Notes under the pieces: generated by a model
What the model was told of the DNA's origin: nothing
Database searches by the model: none
Seen by the model: only the letters and a program-made list of their open reading frames with translations
Program-made: the position numbers and the translations under genes
DNA from: CBDANW01 sp965197825
Lineage (GTDB): Bacteria; Acidobacteriota; Vicinamibacteria; Marinacidobacterales; DATDRI01
Assembly: GCA_965197825.1 (NCBI GenBank)
Contig: CBDANW010000003.1
Span: 2,480,001-2,544,000, forward strand
Reading direction: 5' to 3'
DNA length: 64,000 nt
In this document: one piece after another, positions 53,171 through 61,266 of the stretch
Layout: each line of letters starts with the position of its first letter
Position numbering within the stretch: the stretch's first letter is position 1

Positions 53171-53228
53171 GTCTAAGCTGCTGATTTGTGGTCTATTTCA
53201 AAAGGGCCGAGTTTTGGCACAGGACGGG
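53171..53228 (-). repeat. Family-1 element left end, solo copy R3
   Basis: Same 58-bp end as R1; its outer edge truncates a chitobiase-domain gene at base 53229. Confidence 0.85.
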
Positions 53229-53459
53229 GTTCTCGTCGCCGAGACCGTGCGTGGTGCTCGGCGCGCTTCCATCGGTAGTGTATCGAATATGTGCGCCAGC
53301 GGTGCGGGACTGGATGACGACGGCAAAACCCGAGTCGTAGAAACCGCGCTCTCGATTGAAGCGCGTATCGGCCACGACGTCCTGCGCGGCGGCGCCAGCA
53401 AGTGACGACAGAACGACGGAAACGAAAGCCGCCATCGTCGTAGGAAGAAACTGATGCAT
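53229..53459 (-). pseudogene. CotH/chitobiase-domain protein, N-terminal fragment
   Basis: ATG 53459: signal peptide (MHQFLPTTMAAFVSVVLSSL, then AGAAAQ) followed by VVADTRFNRERGFYDSGFAVVIQSRTAGAHIRYTTDGSAPSTTHG, the same chitobiase-type domain as in the two CotH proteins (FSHDRGFYETPFEVILTTATPGATIVYTTDGSKPS) but clearly a different gene. It is cut at DENP by R3, losing the presumed CotH domain. It is divergent from DUF4956, 85 bp away. Confidence 0.8.
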
Positions 53460-53530
53460 ATCGACCCCGCGAGTTTAGCGGGTGACGCGGCCTAGGACCA
53501 GCACGACTGCTTGGAAGAGCCAGGATGAGA

Positions 53531-53536
53531 TATAAT
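53531..53536 (+). promoter_or_regulatory. TATAAT box 8 nt before DUF4956 ATG
   Basis: Perfect TATAAT at 53531-53536; the ATG is at 53545, so transcription would start at or just before it. No Shine-Dalgarno. A weak TGCTTG lies 17 bp upstream. Confidence 0.55.
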
Positions 53537-53544
53537 CGCTCGTT

Positions 53545-54216
53545 ATGTGGCCCCAGAATCTAGGACCCGAGTCCACCTTGGTGCTCAACTGCGCCGCAAA
53601 TATGCTCATCGGCGGAAGTCTCGCGCTCTACATCCGAGAGCTCTATAAGCGCTTCGGCACTTCCATCTCCAACCGTGACAATTTCTCCGGCGTTTTCCCG
53701 ATGCTCACCATGGTAACGGTCGTCATCATTTTCGTCGTGAAGTCCTCGCTGGCACTTTCCCTGGGACTGGTCGGGGCGCTCTCGATCGTCCGCTTCCGCG
53801 CGGCGATTAAGACATCGGAGGAACTCGTTTATCTCTTTTTATGCATCGGGGTGGGGCTCGCGCTCGGCGCCGAGCACCGATTGCTTGCCGCGGTTGCCGT
53901 GGTCATCGTCACGGTCTTCGTCATCGGTCGGCGCGTTCTCGGGTGGAGCGCGTGGCGGCAGAACCTTCTCCTGACCGTCATCGGCGATGCCGAGCGCTTT
54001 CTCGAAGCCGCCGACGAGGCTAGTGTCGTCGAAGCTCTCGAGCGATTGACGGGCGGGCTGACGATTCAGAGATTTGATCTCGAGGGTGGCCAAGTGCAGA
54101 TTCGAGCCAGGGTCACCCCGAAGGGCCCCAAAGAAACGACCCAGATGATAACCGAGATCAAGAAGGAGTTTCCCCACCTCCAGGTTTCCTACGTGAACTT
54201 GGACTCGCTCGTGTAG
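53545..54216 (+). CDS. DUF4956 membrane protein
   Basis: A 223-aa protein. The N-terminal half has about four hydrophobic helices with the family block SLGLVGALSIVRFRAAIKTSEELVYLFLCIGVGLALGA. The C-terminal half is soluble (VIGDAERFLEAADEASVVEALERLTGG…KKEFPHLQVSYVNLDSLV). DUF4956 genes commonly sit beside CotH-type and VTC polyphosphate polymerase genes (from memory). Here a truncated CotH-like gene is divergent next to it and two CotH genes lie at 33.5 and 56.8 kb, but the VTC partner is missing. Probably the remainder of a broken locus. Confidence 0.87.
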   Translation: MWPQNLGPESTLVLNCAANMLIGGSLALYIRELYKRFGTSISNRDNFSGVFPMLTMVTVVIIFVVKSSLALSLGLVGALSIVRFRAAIKTSEELVYLFLCIGVGLALGAEHRLLAAVAVVIVTVFVIGRRVLGWSAWRQNLLLTVIGDAERFLEAADEASVVEALERLTGGLTIQRFDLEGGQVQIRARVTPKGPKETTQMITEIKKEFPHLQVSYVNLDSLV

Positions 54217-54287
54217 GAAGCGGGTGCCACAATTCTAGCAAATCGTTTCGGCCGAGGAAGCGCCTACGGATTCCCGGTAGCGGACAA

Positions 54288-54806
54288 TCCTGTGCTCCGC
54301 AAAAACTCGATCCGTCGTTGATTCTGCAGTTTAGACCTCGTTGGTCAAAATACTCGAACGCCCAGCGGTTCAGCAGTTTGCACCTTTCCAAAGGCTGCTT
54401 GAATCCGCCATCGTGGTCGGATACGTATTCCAGTTCAGCGGAAGGAGTCGCGATGGACTGGAAGACCATGCTGAGCTACATCTCAGGGTCCGTGGATGAG
54501 GAGTTGCTCCTGCGCAACGAGTATCTTGTAGCAGAGAATCGAGTTCTTCGAAATCAGCTCCAGGGTCGCTTGCGCCTGACCGATGGCGAACGGCGGTCTC
54601 TGGCCGAGCTCGGAAAGCGTCTGGGTAAGCAAGCCCTTGATGAGGTCGCGAGTATCGTGAACCCCGACACGATCCTAGGTTGGCACCGGAGGCTTGTCGC
54701 GAAGAAGTTCGATGGCTCCAAGAACCGTCAGTATCCAGGGCGACCGCGGATCGACGCCGACATCGAAGAACTGGTGGTGCGTCTCGCCAAGGAGAACAAA
54801 TCCTTG
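54288..54806 (+). pseudogene. Integrase-core transposase (family 3), N-terminal part with left end
   Basis: The element left end begins about CCTGTGCTCCGCAAAAACTC (54288). From ATG 54452: MDWKTMLSYISGSVDEELLLRNEYLVAENRVLRNQLQGRL, TDGERRSLAELGKRLGKQALDEVASIVNPDTILGWHRRLVAKKFDGSKNR and IEELVVRLAKENKS, the DNA-binding first third. IS5 copy C interrupts it at 54807, and the rest is not found on the other side. The left end recurs inverted at 56149-56205. Confidence 0.82.
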
Positions 54807-55888
54807 CCTTGGTGCACAACTCGCGATCTCGGTCCACAATTGTCCTGTACTCGCGGATACGAGGTTCCCCATGAGCATTTTCAAACGCACTCAGCGGAAG
54901 TATGTGAAGAAGGCCTATCGCGTGAGGAATTGGCGTGAATATGAGGCGGGTCTACGCAACCGCGGGAGCCTGACCGTCTGGGTCTCGCTCACCGCCGGCA
55001 AGCTTGTGAACTGGGACGCGCCCCGGCCAAGGAGGAGGAAACCGGGCCGTCAACGCAAGTACTCGAACCACGCCATCGAGACGGCTGTCACCCTGGGCAT
55101 GGTGTTTCATCTGTCATCTAGGCAGAGCGAGGGATTGCTGCGGTCGTTGTTCGCTCTGATGAAGCTAGACAATGATGTGCCCGATCACACCACGATCTCG
55201 AGGCGCAAGCCGAAGCTGGGTAAGGTCCCCTTCTACCAAGTCAAGCAGAAGACGCCGTTGTACATCTTGATCGACAGCAGCGGTCTCGCTGTCCACGCCG
55301 GCCAGCTGCGCAGAGCACAAAAGAGCAGGGACTATCGCAAGCTTCATCTGTGTGTCGACGAGCAGAGTGGCGAAGTCGTCGCCGGCAGCTGACGAGCAAA
55401 AGAGCCCGCGATTCATCGCGGGTTGCATCGCTTGTCGGACAGATCGACAGTCCCATCTCATCGGCCAGAGCTGACACCGCATACGACGCCGGCGGCGTCT
55501 ATGAGGCAATCGAGAATCACAGCGCTCATCGCTCGCCGAGGGTGCTGATACCGCCGCGCAAGGGCGCCCTGCTCGCATCGGGGCCGGCGAGCAGCCGACA
55601 GCGCAATCGCAACATTGCAGCACAAGCTCGGCTCGGCAAACGAAAGTGGCACACAGAATCGGGCTACAGCAAACGGAGCAAAGTCGAGACAACGTTCCAT
55701 CGCTACAAGGCTATCGTGGGCTCAGCGATGCGAGCGAGAGGGTTGGCGCCACAGAGAGTTGAGGCAAGGATCGGGTGCAAGATTCTCAACACCATGACGG
55801 CGCTCGGGATGCCTGATAGCGAGATGATCGGATGATGGGAGTCGGGGCCAAGCGAGCTCTCGGCCTCTATCGGAGTTGTGCACCAAGG
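54807..55888 (+). mobile_element. IS5-family element, copy C
   Basis: 1082 bp with CCTTGGTGCACAACTC terminal repeats at both ends (54807 and 55888), inserted into the family-3 integrase gene. One base shorter than copy B. Flanks differ on the two sides, so the right side has been rearranged. Confidence 0.92.
54871..55835 (+). pseudogene. IS5-family transposase, copy C (frameshifted)
   Basis: Same protein as copy B but with one base missing near 55387 (GCCGGCAGCTGACG against GCCGGCGAGCTGACG), which ends the first frame at SGEVVAGS; the rest, TSKRARDSSRVASLVGQ to GMPDSEMIG, is in another frame. There is also KPKLG for KANLG. Confidence 0.9.
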
Positions 55889-56077
55889 CAACCCAGCGCC
55901 GCCATCGCGAACCGCGTCGCGTTGTCGGTGTGGCGTCTGCTCACGATCGACGAAAAAGGTGAGCTGCTTACGGAAAAAGAGATTCTCGGCGGCGAGGGCA
56001 CCCTGCGAACGGACAAGATTCTGAGCTAACGCGAGGGCGTTGACGAAAGCGGGCACAATATTCGAGAGCAGACGCAA
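55889..56077 (-). pseudogene. Integrase-core transposase (family 4), N-terminal scrap
   Basis: The minus strand reads MRLLSNIVPAFVNALALAQNLVRSQGALAAENLFFRKQLTFFVDREQTPHRQRDAVRDGG. The pattern NALALAQNLxRSxxxLxAENLFLRKQL is the N-terminus of another integrase-core transposase family. It is cut by IS5 copy C. Confidence 0.7.
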
Positions 56078-56205
56078 GAGCGAACCTTTCCACGTTTACA
56101 ATGACGTCGGATCACCTCATCCGTTCGCCGCGAAACGGTCAATCCTGGCAGGTCTAAACTTCGGAATCAACGACGGATCGAGTTTTTGCAGAGCACAGGT
56201 GTTGC

Positions 56206-56752
56206 GTCCGAGTTTATGTCCGAGGTTCTTGAGTGCGTCCCGCAGGCGCGTATGTCGCCACGTCGGGTTCTCCCGCGCCACGCGCACAATGAGCTCACGG
56301 ATGTCCTTCGCCGTCGGAGGTCGGCCTGGGCTCCGGTTCTTGCTGCCATCGTACTTGGCTGCGATGAGGCAGCGGTACCAGCGCAGAAGCGTCGCGGGTG
56401 TGGCAACCGACGCAATCTGGGCCAGCGCTTCGCGGCCCAAAGCCTGGGCCTTGACGGCGAGCCTGCGCCGATCATCGTCCGAGAGACTGAGACGCTTGCC
56501 CCGAAGTCCGGCTCGGAGCACACGGTTCTCCTCTTGCAGGTAGTCGATCACATCCTGCTGCTGGCGGCTGACCCAGCCAGCTAGAACGAGCAGTAGGAAT
56601 TAGACGTGGTACGTCATCATGGGTCTGAAGATAACATCCTCGGACCAGACGATTGTAAAGCCTACGGCCCTTGGCCCGGTCGCAAACACAGACACTAAGC
56701 TGCTGATTTATTGCCTATTTCAAAAGGGCCGAGTTTTGGCACAAGGACGGGG
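56206..56752 (-). pseudogene. Family-1 transposase 5' part with left end (R4)
   Basis: The left terminus lies at 56752 (GTCCTTGTGCCAAAACTCGG, with one extra base), then the upstream region, then ATG near 56623: MMTYHV, a TAA, and after it FLLLV…GWVSRQQQDVIDYLQEENRVLRAGLRGKRLSLSDDDRRRL to GRNT near 56206. It supplies the N-terminus missing from the 31671 copy. At 56206 it joins an inverted family-3 left end. Confidence 0.83.
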
Positions 56753-56825
56753 ACGCAGTAACATGAGCGGCATGACTCGAACGGAGACGTCTGCCGACGG
56801 CCCCAGCTGGCTCTCGCACAACGTC

Positions 56826-59213
56826 ATGATGGGGAGACGAATCCGCACGCTGGTCCTGATGCTGCTAGCATCTGCAGCGGCTTGCAGCGACTTACCGAGA
56901 GCGCGCTCTGTTTCCCTTCTCGCTTCTTCTCAGGCTTCCAGGGAAGTGGAGTTGGAAGGAAAATCCCGAACAGCGTTGGACGGCTTGAGGTGGGTGTCCC
57001 TGCTAAAGGTACCGCAGAACGCCGTGCTCCAGTTCTCGATAGCTGTATTGGGCACACCCAGTGCCGGTCTGCCTGCGACAGAGTTCCTGATCGAGATCGA
57101 AGTCGATGGCAAGCGGAGGCGCGCGTTCCGCGAGACCCTTGCTGCACAGGAGGGGAATCGTTGGAACGACCGCATGGTTGATCTCACTCCGTGGGAGGGG
57201 AGAGCGGTCTCGCTGGTATTCACGGCGCGGCCTGTGCTGGACGCCTCGAGCGGCGCTCATCCGCAACCACTTGGTCCGGTATGGGGCGATCCGGTTCTTG
57301 CGAGCGTGCCTGCGAACGCCAGGTTGGGGCAATCGGTCGAGCTCTTCAATGATTGGCATCGCCGACCCGGCCGGATGGACTCAGTAGGCGATACGAAGTT
57401 CAGCCACGACCGCGGCTTCTATGAGACTCCTTTCGAAGTGATCCTCACCACCGCCACCCCCGGCGCAACGATCGTCTATACCACCGACGGCAGTAAGCCG
57501 AGCGTGAGTCATGGAATCGTTGGCAACAAGGTTCTTGTGGACAAAACGACCGTCCTTCGAGTCATGGCGTACAAACCTGGTGCGACGAGCACGAACGTTG
57601 ACACCCATACCTATATCTTTCCGACTACGGTGAAGGACCAGGCGACCTTGCCATTCGATTATCCGGCTCCGTTTCGCTCCTTCAATATGGCTCCGTACGC
57701 AGATCTCGACGTCGGGATCGATCCCGATGTCGTGAATACGAGCAACCAGCGGGAGTTCGTGGAAGGACTGACGTCGATTCCCACCCTCTCCATTGTCATG
57801 GACGTGGACCATCTCTTTAATGAGAGCCAAGGGCTCTACTTTGGAAAGGGTCCACTGACCCGTCCCGCCTCGGTTGAACTCCTCTACCCCAGCAAGTTTT
57901 CCGACTTCGAGGGTTTCCAGGTCGATTGCGGAGTTAGAATGCATAGTTCGGCGCTTCCCAAGGAAAAGCGATCGTTCCGCCTGGTCTTCAACAAAGACTT
58001 CGGTCTGGGGATGTTGAGATATCCTTTTTTCGAGAGCGCCGTGCACCATGCCGAATCTGCCGTGAAAGAATTCAACACCCTCGTTCTGCGGGGGGGAGGG
58101 CAAGAAAACTGGTCGAGAGACGAGATCAGCGATCAGGCAGTCTATGTCCGCGACCAACACGTTCGGGACTCGCAGCTTTCCTTGAGCGGTAACGCCGCGC
58201 GCGGCATTTTTGTGCATCTCTATCTGAACGGGATTTACTGGGGCGTATACAACGCGGTGGAGCGTCCAGAGCGGCGTTTTCTCGCTTCGTACTATGGCGG
58301 TGACTCGGCTGACTGGTTTGCTATCAACCATTCGGGCGTAGTCGGCAAGCCGAACCACCCGCGCTGGTATATCACCATGCACCGTTATGCGCGTGAGCAT
58401 GACCTCTCGGAGCCCGCAAAATACCGAGAGATGAAAACCCTATTGAATACGGCCCAGTTTAGCGACTACATCCTGCTCAATTGGTTTTCCGGCACAGGGG
58501 ATTGGGGGAAAACGAATTGGTACGGAGGGATTCGGATTCACCCTCCCGGTCCAGGTTTGTATTTTTGCTGGGATTCGGAGATCACCTATGGGCTCTTTGC
58601 CAAATACGGAAATGCCGGGGCATGGGTTCCACCCGAGTTCGTGTCGGGCGGGACGTCCGCGCTACATCAACTATGGATGGCCTTGGCGGACAGCCCGGAA
58701 TTCAGATTGGAGTTCGCGGATCGCGTCTACCGCGCTTGCTATGATGGCGGACCGCTCACGGACAGTGTAAACAAGGCCAATTTCCGAAGGCTAGCGGATT
58801 ATGTGGAGTCGGCGATGCTTTGTGAGTCGGCCCGTTGGGGGGACGCGAGCCCTGGAAGAGAGAATCGTCCCCGCACACGGGATGTACATTGGAAGCGGTC
58901 GCGGGACTACGTTCTAGACTTGATGGACGGAAACGTCGAAAGGTTCATTCGTGCGCTTCGAGACCATGATTACTATCCCACCCTCGACCCGCCGGTGTTC
59001 GAACGAGCTTCTGACAGCATCACCATCCGGCGCCCAGCGGGAGCGGAAAAGGTCTACTACACTCTTGATGGAAGCGACCCACGAAACCCTACAGCACACA
59101 GTTTCAGCGAAGCCGTTTCGAGGATTCCTTTCTCTCCCAACCTCAAGGGACGTTCACGGCGGGGCGACGAGTGGAGTGCTCTGAACGAATACGGGACTTG
59201 GGAACGAGATTAA
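56826..59213 (+). CDS. CotH-family lipoprotein with chitobiase-type domains, copy 2
   Basis: 795 aa from ATG 56826, giving the lipoprotein signal MMGRRIRTLVLMLLASAAAC. Domain layout as in copy 1: chitobiase-like TTDGSKPS region, CotH core (IPTLSIVMDVDHLFNESQGLYFGKG, FEGFQVDCGVRMHSSALPKE, GIYWGVYNAVERPERRFLASYYGG) and final GAEKVYYTLDGSDPRNP. Differences from copy 1 include a six-residue deletion (WSRDEISDQAVYV against WSRGRILVWPGVSELAVYV), so the copies have diverged for some time and both frames are intact. Homology begins near 56790 and ends just after the stop; family-1 ends lie directly outside on both sides. Confidence 0.9.
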   Translation: MMGRRIRTLVLMLLASAAACSDLPRARSVSLLASSQASREVELEGKSRTALDGLRWVSLLKVPQNAVLQFSIAVLGTPSAGLPATEFLIEIEVDGKRRRAFRETLAAQEGNRWNDRMVDLTPWEGRAVSLVFTARPVLDASSGAHPQPLGPVWGDPVLASVPANARLGQSVELFNDWHRRPGRMDSVGDTKFSHDRGFYETPFEVILTTATPGATIVYTTDGSKPSVSHGIVGNKVLVDKTTVLRVMAYKPGATSTNVDTHTYIFPTTVKDQATLPFDYPAPFRSFNMAPYADLDVGIDPDVVNTSNQREFVEGLTSIPTLSIVMDVDHLFNESQGLYFGKGPLTRPASVELLYPSKFSDFEGFQVDCGVRMHSSALPKEKRSFRLVFNKDFGLGMLRYPFFESAVHHAESAVKEFNTLVLRGGGQENWSRDEISDQAVYVRDQHVRDSQLSLSGNAARGIFVHLYLNGIYWGVYNAVERPERRFLASYYGGDSADWFAINHSGVVGKPNHPRWYITMHRYAREHDLSEPAKYREMKTLLNTAQFSDYILLNWFSGTGDWGKTNWYGGIRIHPPGPGLYFCWDSEITYGLFAKYGNAGAWVPPEFVSGGTSALHQLWMALADSPEFRLEFADRVYRACYDGGPLTDSVNKANFRRLADYVESAMLCESARWGDASPGRENRPRTRDVHWKRSRDYVLDLMDGNVERFIRALRDHDYYPTLDPPVFERASDSITIRRPAGAEKVYYTLDGSDPRNPTAHSFSEAVSRIPFSPNLKGRSRRGDEWSALNEYGTWERD

Positions 59214-59217
59214 CCGT

Positions 59218-59428
59218 CGTCCTGTGCCGAAACTTGATCCACTGGCAACGTTACAAGCGAGCAGTTGACGCGACGTGGACGGTGGGGCCCGCGACAACCA
59301 TTGAGCAGAGCTACCCTTTGGGCGGGTCGTCACCATGTAGATGACCACCTAGTCGAGAGCGAATATCGAAGCGTGTTCTTGAAGCTGTTTCCACGCTACG
59401 CCGGTCGAGCCCGCCGAGGGCGTCCTGT
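59218..59428 (-). repeat. Family-1 element 3' tail, solo, inverted
   Basis: Begins CGTCCTGTGCCGAAACTTGA and runs through GAGAGCGAATATCGAAGCGT, the reverse complement of 32660-32864. It starts five bases after the CotH copy-2 stop. Confidence 0.82.
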
Positions 59429-59680
59429 CCAAAAACACAAACGAACTCAAGACTGGCGCGCCGGGCCGTTTCGATCGTCATCGCCCCGTGGCGAGCCCCA
59501 GATCTGGGGCGTGTCGGAGGCGATGTCGGCGATTCGGGTTCCCCGTACGCGCAGGGAAAACACGGTCCAACAACGGGATGCCACGCTCCCGGGCGGAGAC
59601 CTGATCCAGGCCCGGGCCGCACCTGGACCAGAACGTGCTAGCCCGCCCCGGCGCGGTAGCCCCGGCCTCAATTCTGGGCC
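59425..59680 (+). repeat. ~255-bp repeat block, copy 2
   Basis: Close to 52572-52830, including the degenerate CRISPR-like stretch at 59536-59565 and the ending GCACCTGGACCAGAACGTGC. It diverges after about GCCCCGGCCTCAATTCTGG. Confidence 0.7.
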
Positions 59681-59719
59681 TCTCGGGTTGCTTCTTTTCC
59701 CGCCGCCCGCATAGCCCGG

Positions 59720-60207
59720 TCAGCGCCTGCTCCCTTATTTGGCGCAAACTTGGCACTCGAAAATCGAGATTAGAGACCAATACCGAAAATGAGGCCCCTT
59801 CAGCCCCTCTTGCGCATCTCTGGTGACACCTACCCTTGCAAAACCCCGCAAACCGCGCGGAAAATCTCACCCGTCTCTGCAGTGCCACAATTGGCCAGAC
59901 TGGGTGGCGGATGGTGCAGTTCGGAGCTATCCGGTCTCCACTGGATTCCATACAAACAGGGCATTGGGAGGCTCGAAATCCGAAAAAGTGGCCTTAGGTC
60001 GCTAGGTTATATCGGTTATACCAAAGCGGTTATATTTTAGAGGCTTTTTTTCAGTTATAATCTGCGAAATCGCCTCGAAATCCGGGCACTTTTCGCTCAG
60101 GCACCCACCGAATCGGCCGCAACTATATAACCGATCCATTTTATCGGCTATAACCGATTCTCACCCGCTCTTTATTCGGAGGGCCCTTGCTGTGATGCGA
60201 GGATCAT
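59720..60207. other. Gene-free region with repeated GGTTATA boxes
   Basis: No believable gene. Between 60003 and 60165 there are at least five GGTTATA-like boxes: ATCGGTTATACC, AGCGGTTATATT and CAGTTATAATC forward, then ATATAACCGATCC and GGCTATAACCGATTC reversed. A/T-rich relative to surroundings. Could be regulator binding sites or a decayed element end. Confidence 0.5.
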
Positions 60208-60373
60208 CCCGTCCTGTGCCAAAACTCGGCCCTCTTGAAATAGCCGATAAATCAGCAGCTTAGCGTCTGTGTTTTGCGATGGTGCCAAGGGCCGTGGCCT
60301 TTACAATCGTCTGGCCCGAGGGTGTTATCTTCGGATCCATCATGACGTACCATGTGCAATTCCTACTGTTGGT
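60208..60373 (+). repeat. Family-1 element left end with transposase start, copy R5
   Basis: Starts CCCGTCCTGTGCCAAAACTC and continues through the whole upstream region to ATG 60342 (MTYHVQFLLLV), where similarity stops. Plus orientation. Shows that the repeat seen at R1-R7 belongs to the family-1 transposase. Confidence 0.85.
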
Positions 60374-60423
60374 CAGGCAGCCGTTGTTCGATCGGGCAGC
60401 CCTGCCGCTCACACAGACCTCAT

Positions 60424-60490
60424 GGGTGCTTCCACCATTAAGTGTTGGCAAAATGACACTAAGACTTTACAGTGCATTAAATTACAGCCA
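60424..60490 (+). repeat. ~69-bp dispersed repeat, copy 2
   Basis: Matches 39917-39985 (GGTGCTTCCACCATTAAGTG to GCATTAAATTACAGCCA) and joins R6 directly at 60491. Confidence 0.65.
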
Positions 60491-60528
60491 TGGTCTTTCA
60501 AAAGGGCCGAGTTTTGGCACAGGACGGG
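60491..60528 (-). repeat. Family-1 element left end, short solo copy R6
   Basis: Only the outer 38 bp (AAAAGGGCCGAGTTTTGGCA, CAGGACGG). The outer edge faces the ADP-ribosylglycohydrolase fragment. Confidence 0.8.
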
Positions 60529-60572
60529 GTCAGGTCAACTGGTCGGCTGTGCTTCGGCTACCCACCCAACTT

Positions 60573-60838
60573 CTACCGGTCGGCAAGGGGAGCCGACAGC
60601 AACCGCCGCGCCGCTGCCAGGAGTCGATCCTTCCAGGCAATGCGTTCCCGCCAGTGGTCGGGGATGGCGTTCAGGCCGTAGAGGGCGCCGGCGAGCTGCC
60701 CAGTCACTGCTGCTACCGTATCGGCGTCGTCGGCCAGGTTGGCCGCGAGCAGCACCGCGCCGCGGAAGTCTCCGGTGCGGGCGACTGACCAGATGGCGGC
60801 TTCGAGCGTGTGAACGACGTACCCGCTGGAGCGGATCG
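60573..60838 (-). pseudogene. ADP-ribosylglycohydrolase-like C-terminal fragment
   Basis: The minus strand reads SSGYVVHTLEAAIWSVARTGDFRGAVLLAANLADDADTVAAVTGQLAGALYGLNAIPDHWRERIAWKDRLLAAARRLLSAPLADR and stop at 60573. The DADTVAAVTGQLAGALYG block with its Mg-binding Asp residues is the signature end of the DraG/ADP-ribosylglycohydrolase fold. The N-terminal two thirds are missing. The fragment is bracketed by inverted family-1 ends R6 and R7. Confidence 0.85.
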
Positions 60839-60841
60839 TAT

Positions 60842-60922
60842 CCCGTCCTGTGCCAAAACTCGGCCCTTTTGAAATAGACCATAAATCAGCAGCTTAGTGT
60901 CTGTGTTTGCGACCGGACCAAG
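60842..60922 (+). repeat. Family-1 element left end, solo copy R7
   Basis: CCCGTCCTGTGCCAAAACTC to CAGCAGCTTAGTGTCTGTGT and about 20 bp more, then lost. Plus orientation; its outer edge abuts the 5' cut of the ADP-ribosylglycohydrolase fragment. Confidence 0.84.
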
Positions 60923-61024
60923 GAGCGGAAGTACCGAAAAGAGCGAGGCCGAACTATGGCGAGGAAGATGAAGGCCACTCCCAAACCAAAGAAAGAGAAG
61001 TAGCCCAGGGTGGCTCGCTAGGTT

Positions 61025-61099
61025 TTTACAACTTGAGGGCCTTGCTGAAGCGGTCCAGGGCCTCGTCCCATTCGATGAGTTCAGGCGATTTCTTTCGCA
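61025..61099 (-). CDS. Possible 24-aa reading frame after the NYN gene
   Basis: Reads MRKKSPELIEWDEALDRFSKALKL and stop, just downstream of the NYN stop on the same strand. Too short to call a gene; it could be the truncated end of another coding sequence. Confidence 0.25.
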
Positions 61100-61266
61100 T
61101 AGTTGCCCAGTCATCGGTCCTTCATGAGTCGAGTTACAATATCAGTAGTCAATTCTCGTCGTTCATCCGCCAACATAAAGAGTTCACGGCTTGGCCGCGT
61201 CTGAGGTGTGGTTCCATGCCATAGAGTTACCAGAACACTCTCACTCTTAACTGCCTCAATCGCAGG

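Noticed and set aside
52685..59565. Counting the two degenerate CRISPR-like stretches as independent repeats
   Set aside because: They lie within one duplicated 255-bp block, so they represent a single occurrence and are only loosely similar to the 29-mer.
59478..59951. 157-aa minus-strand frame
   Set aside because: It crosses the 255-bp repeat block and unrelated spacer, lacks a start signal and has no recognisable domain.
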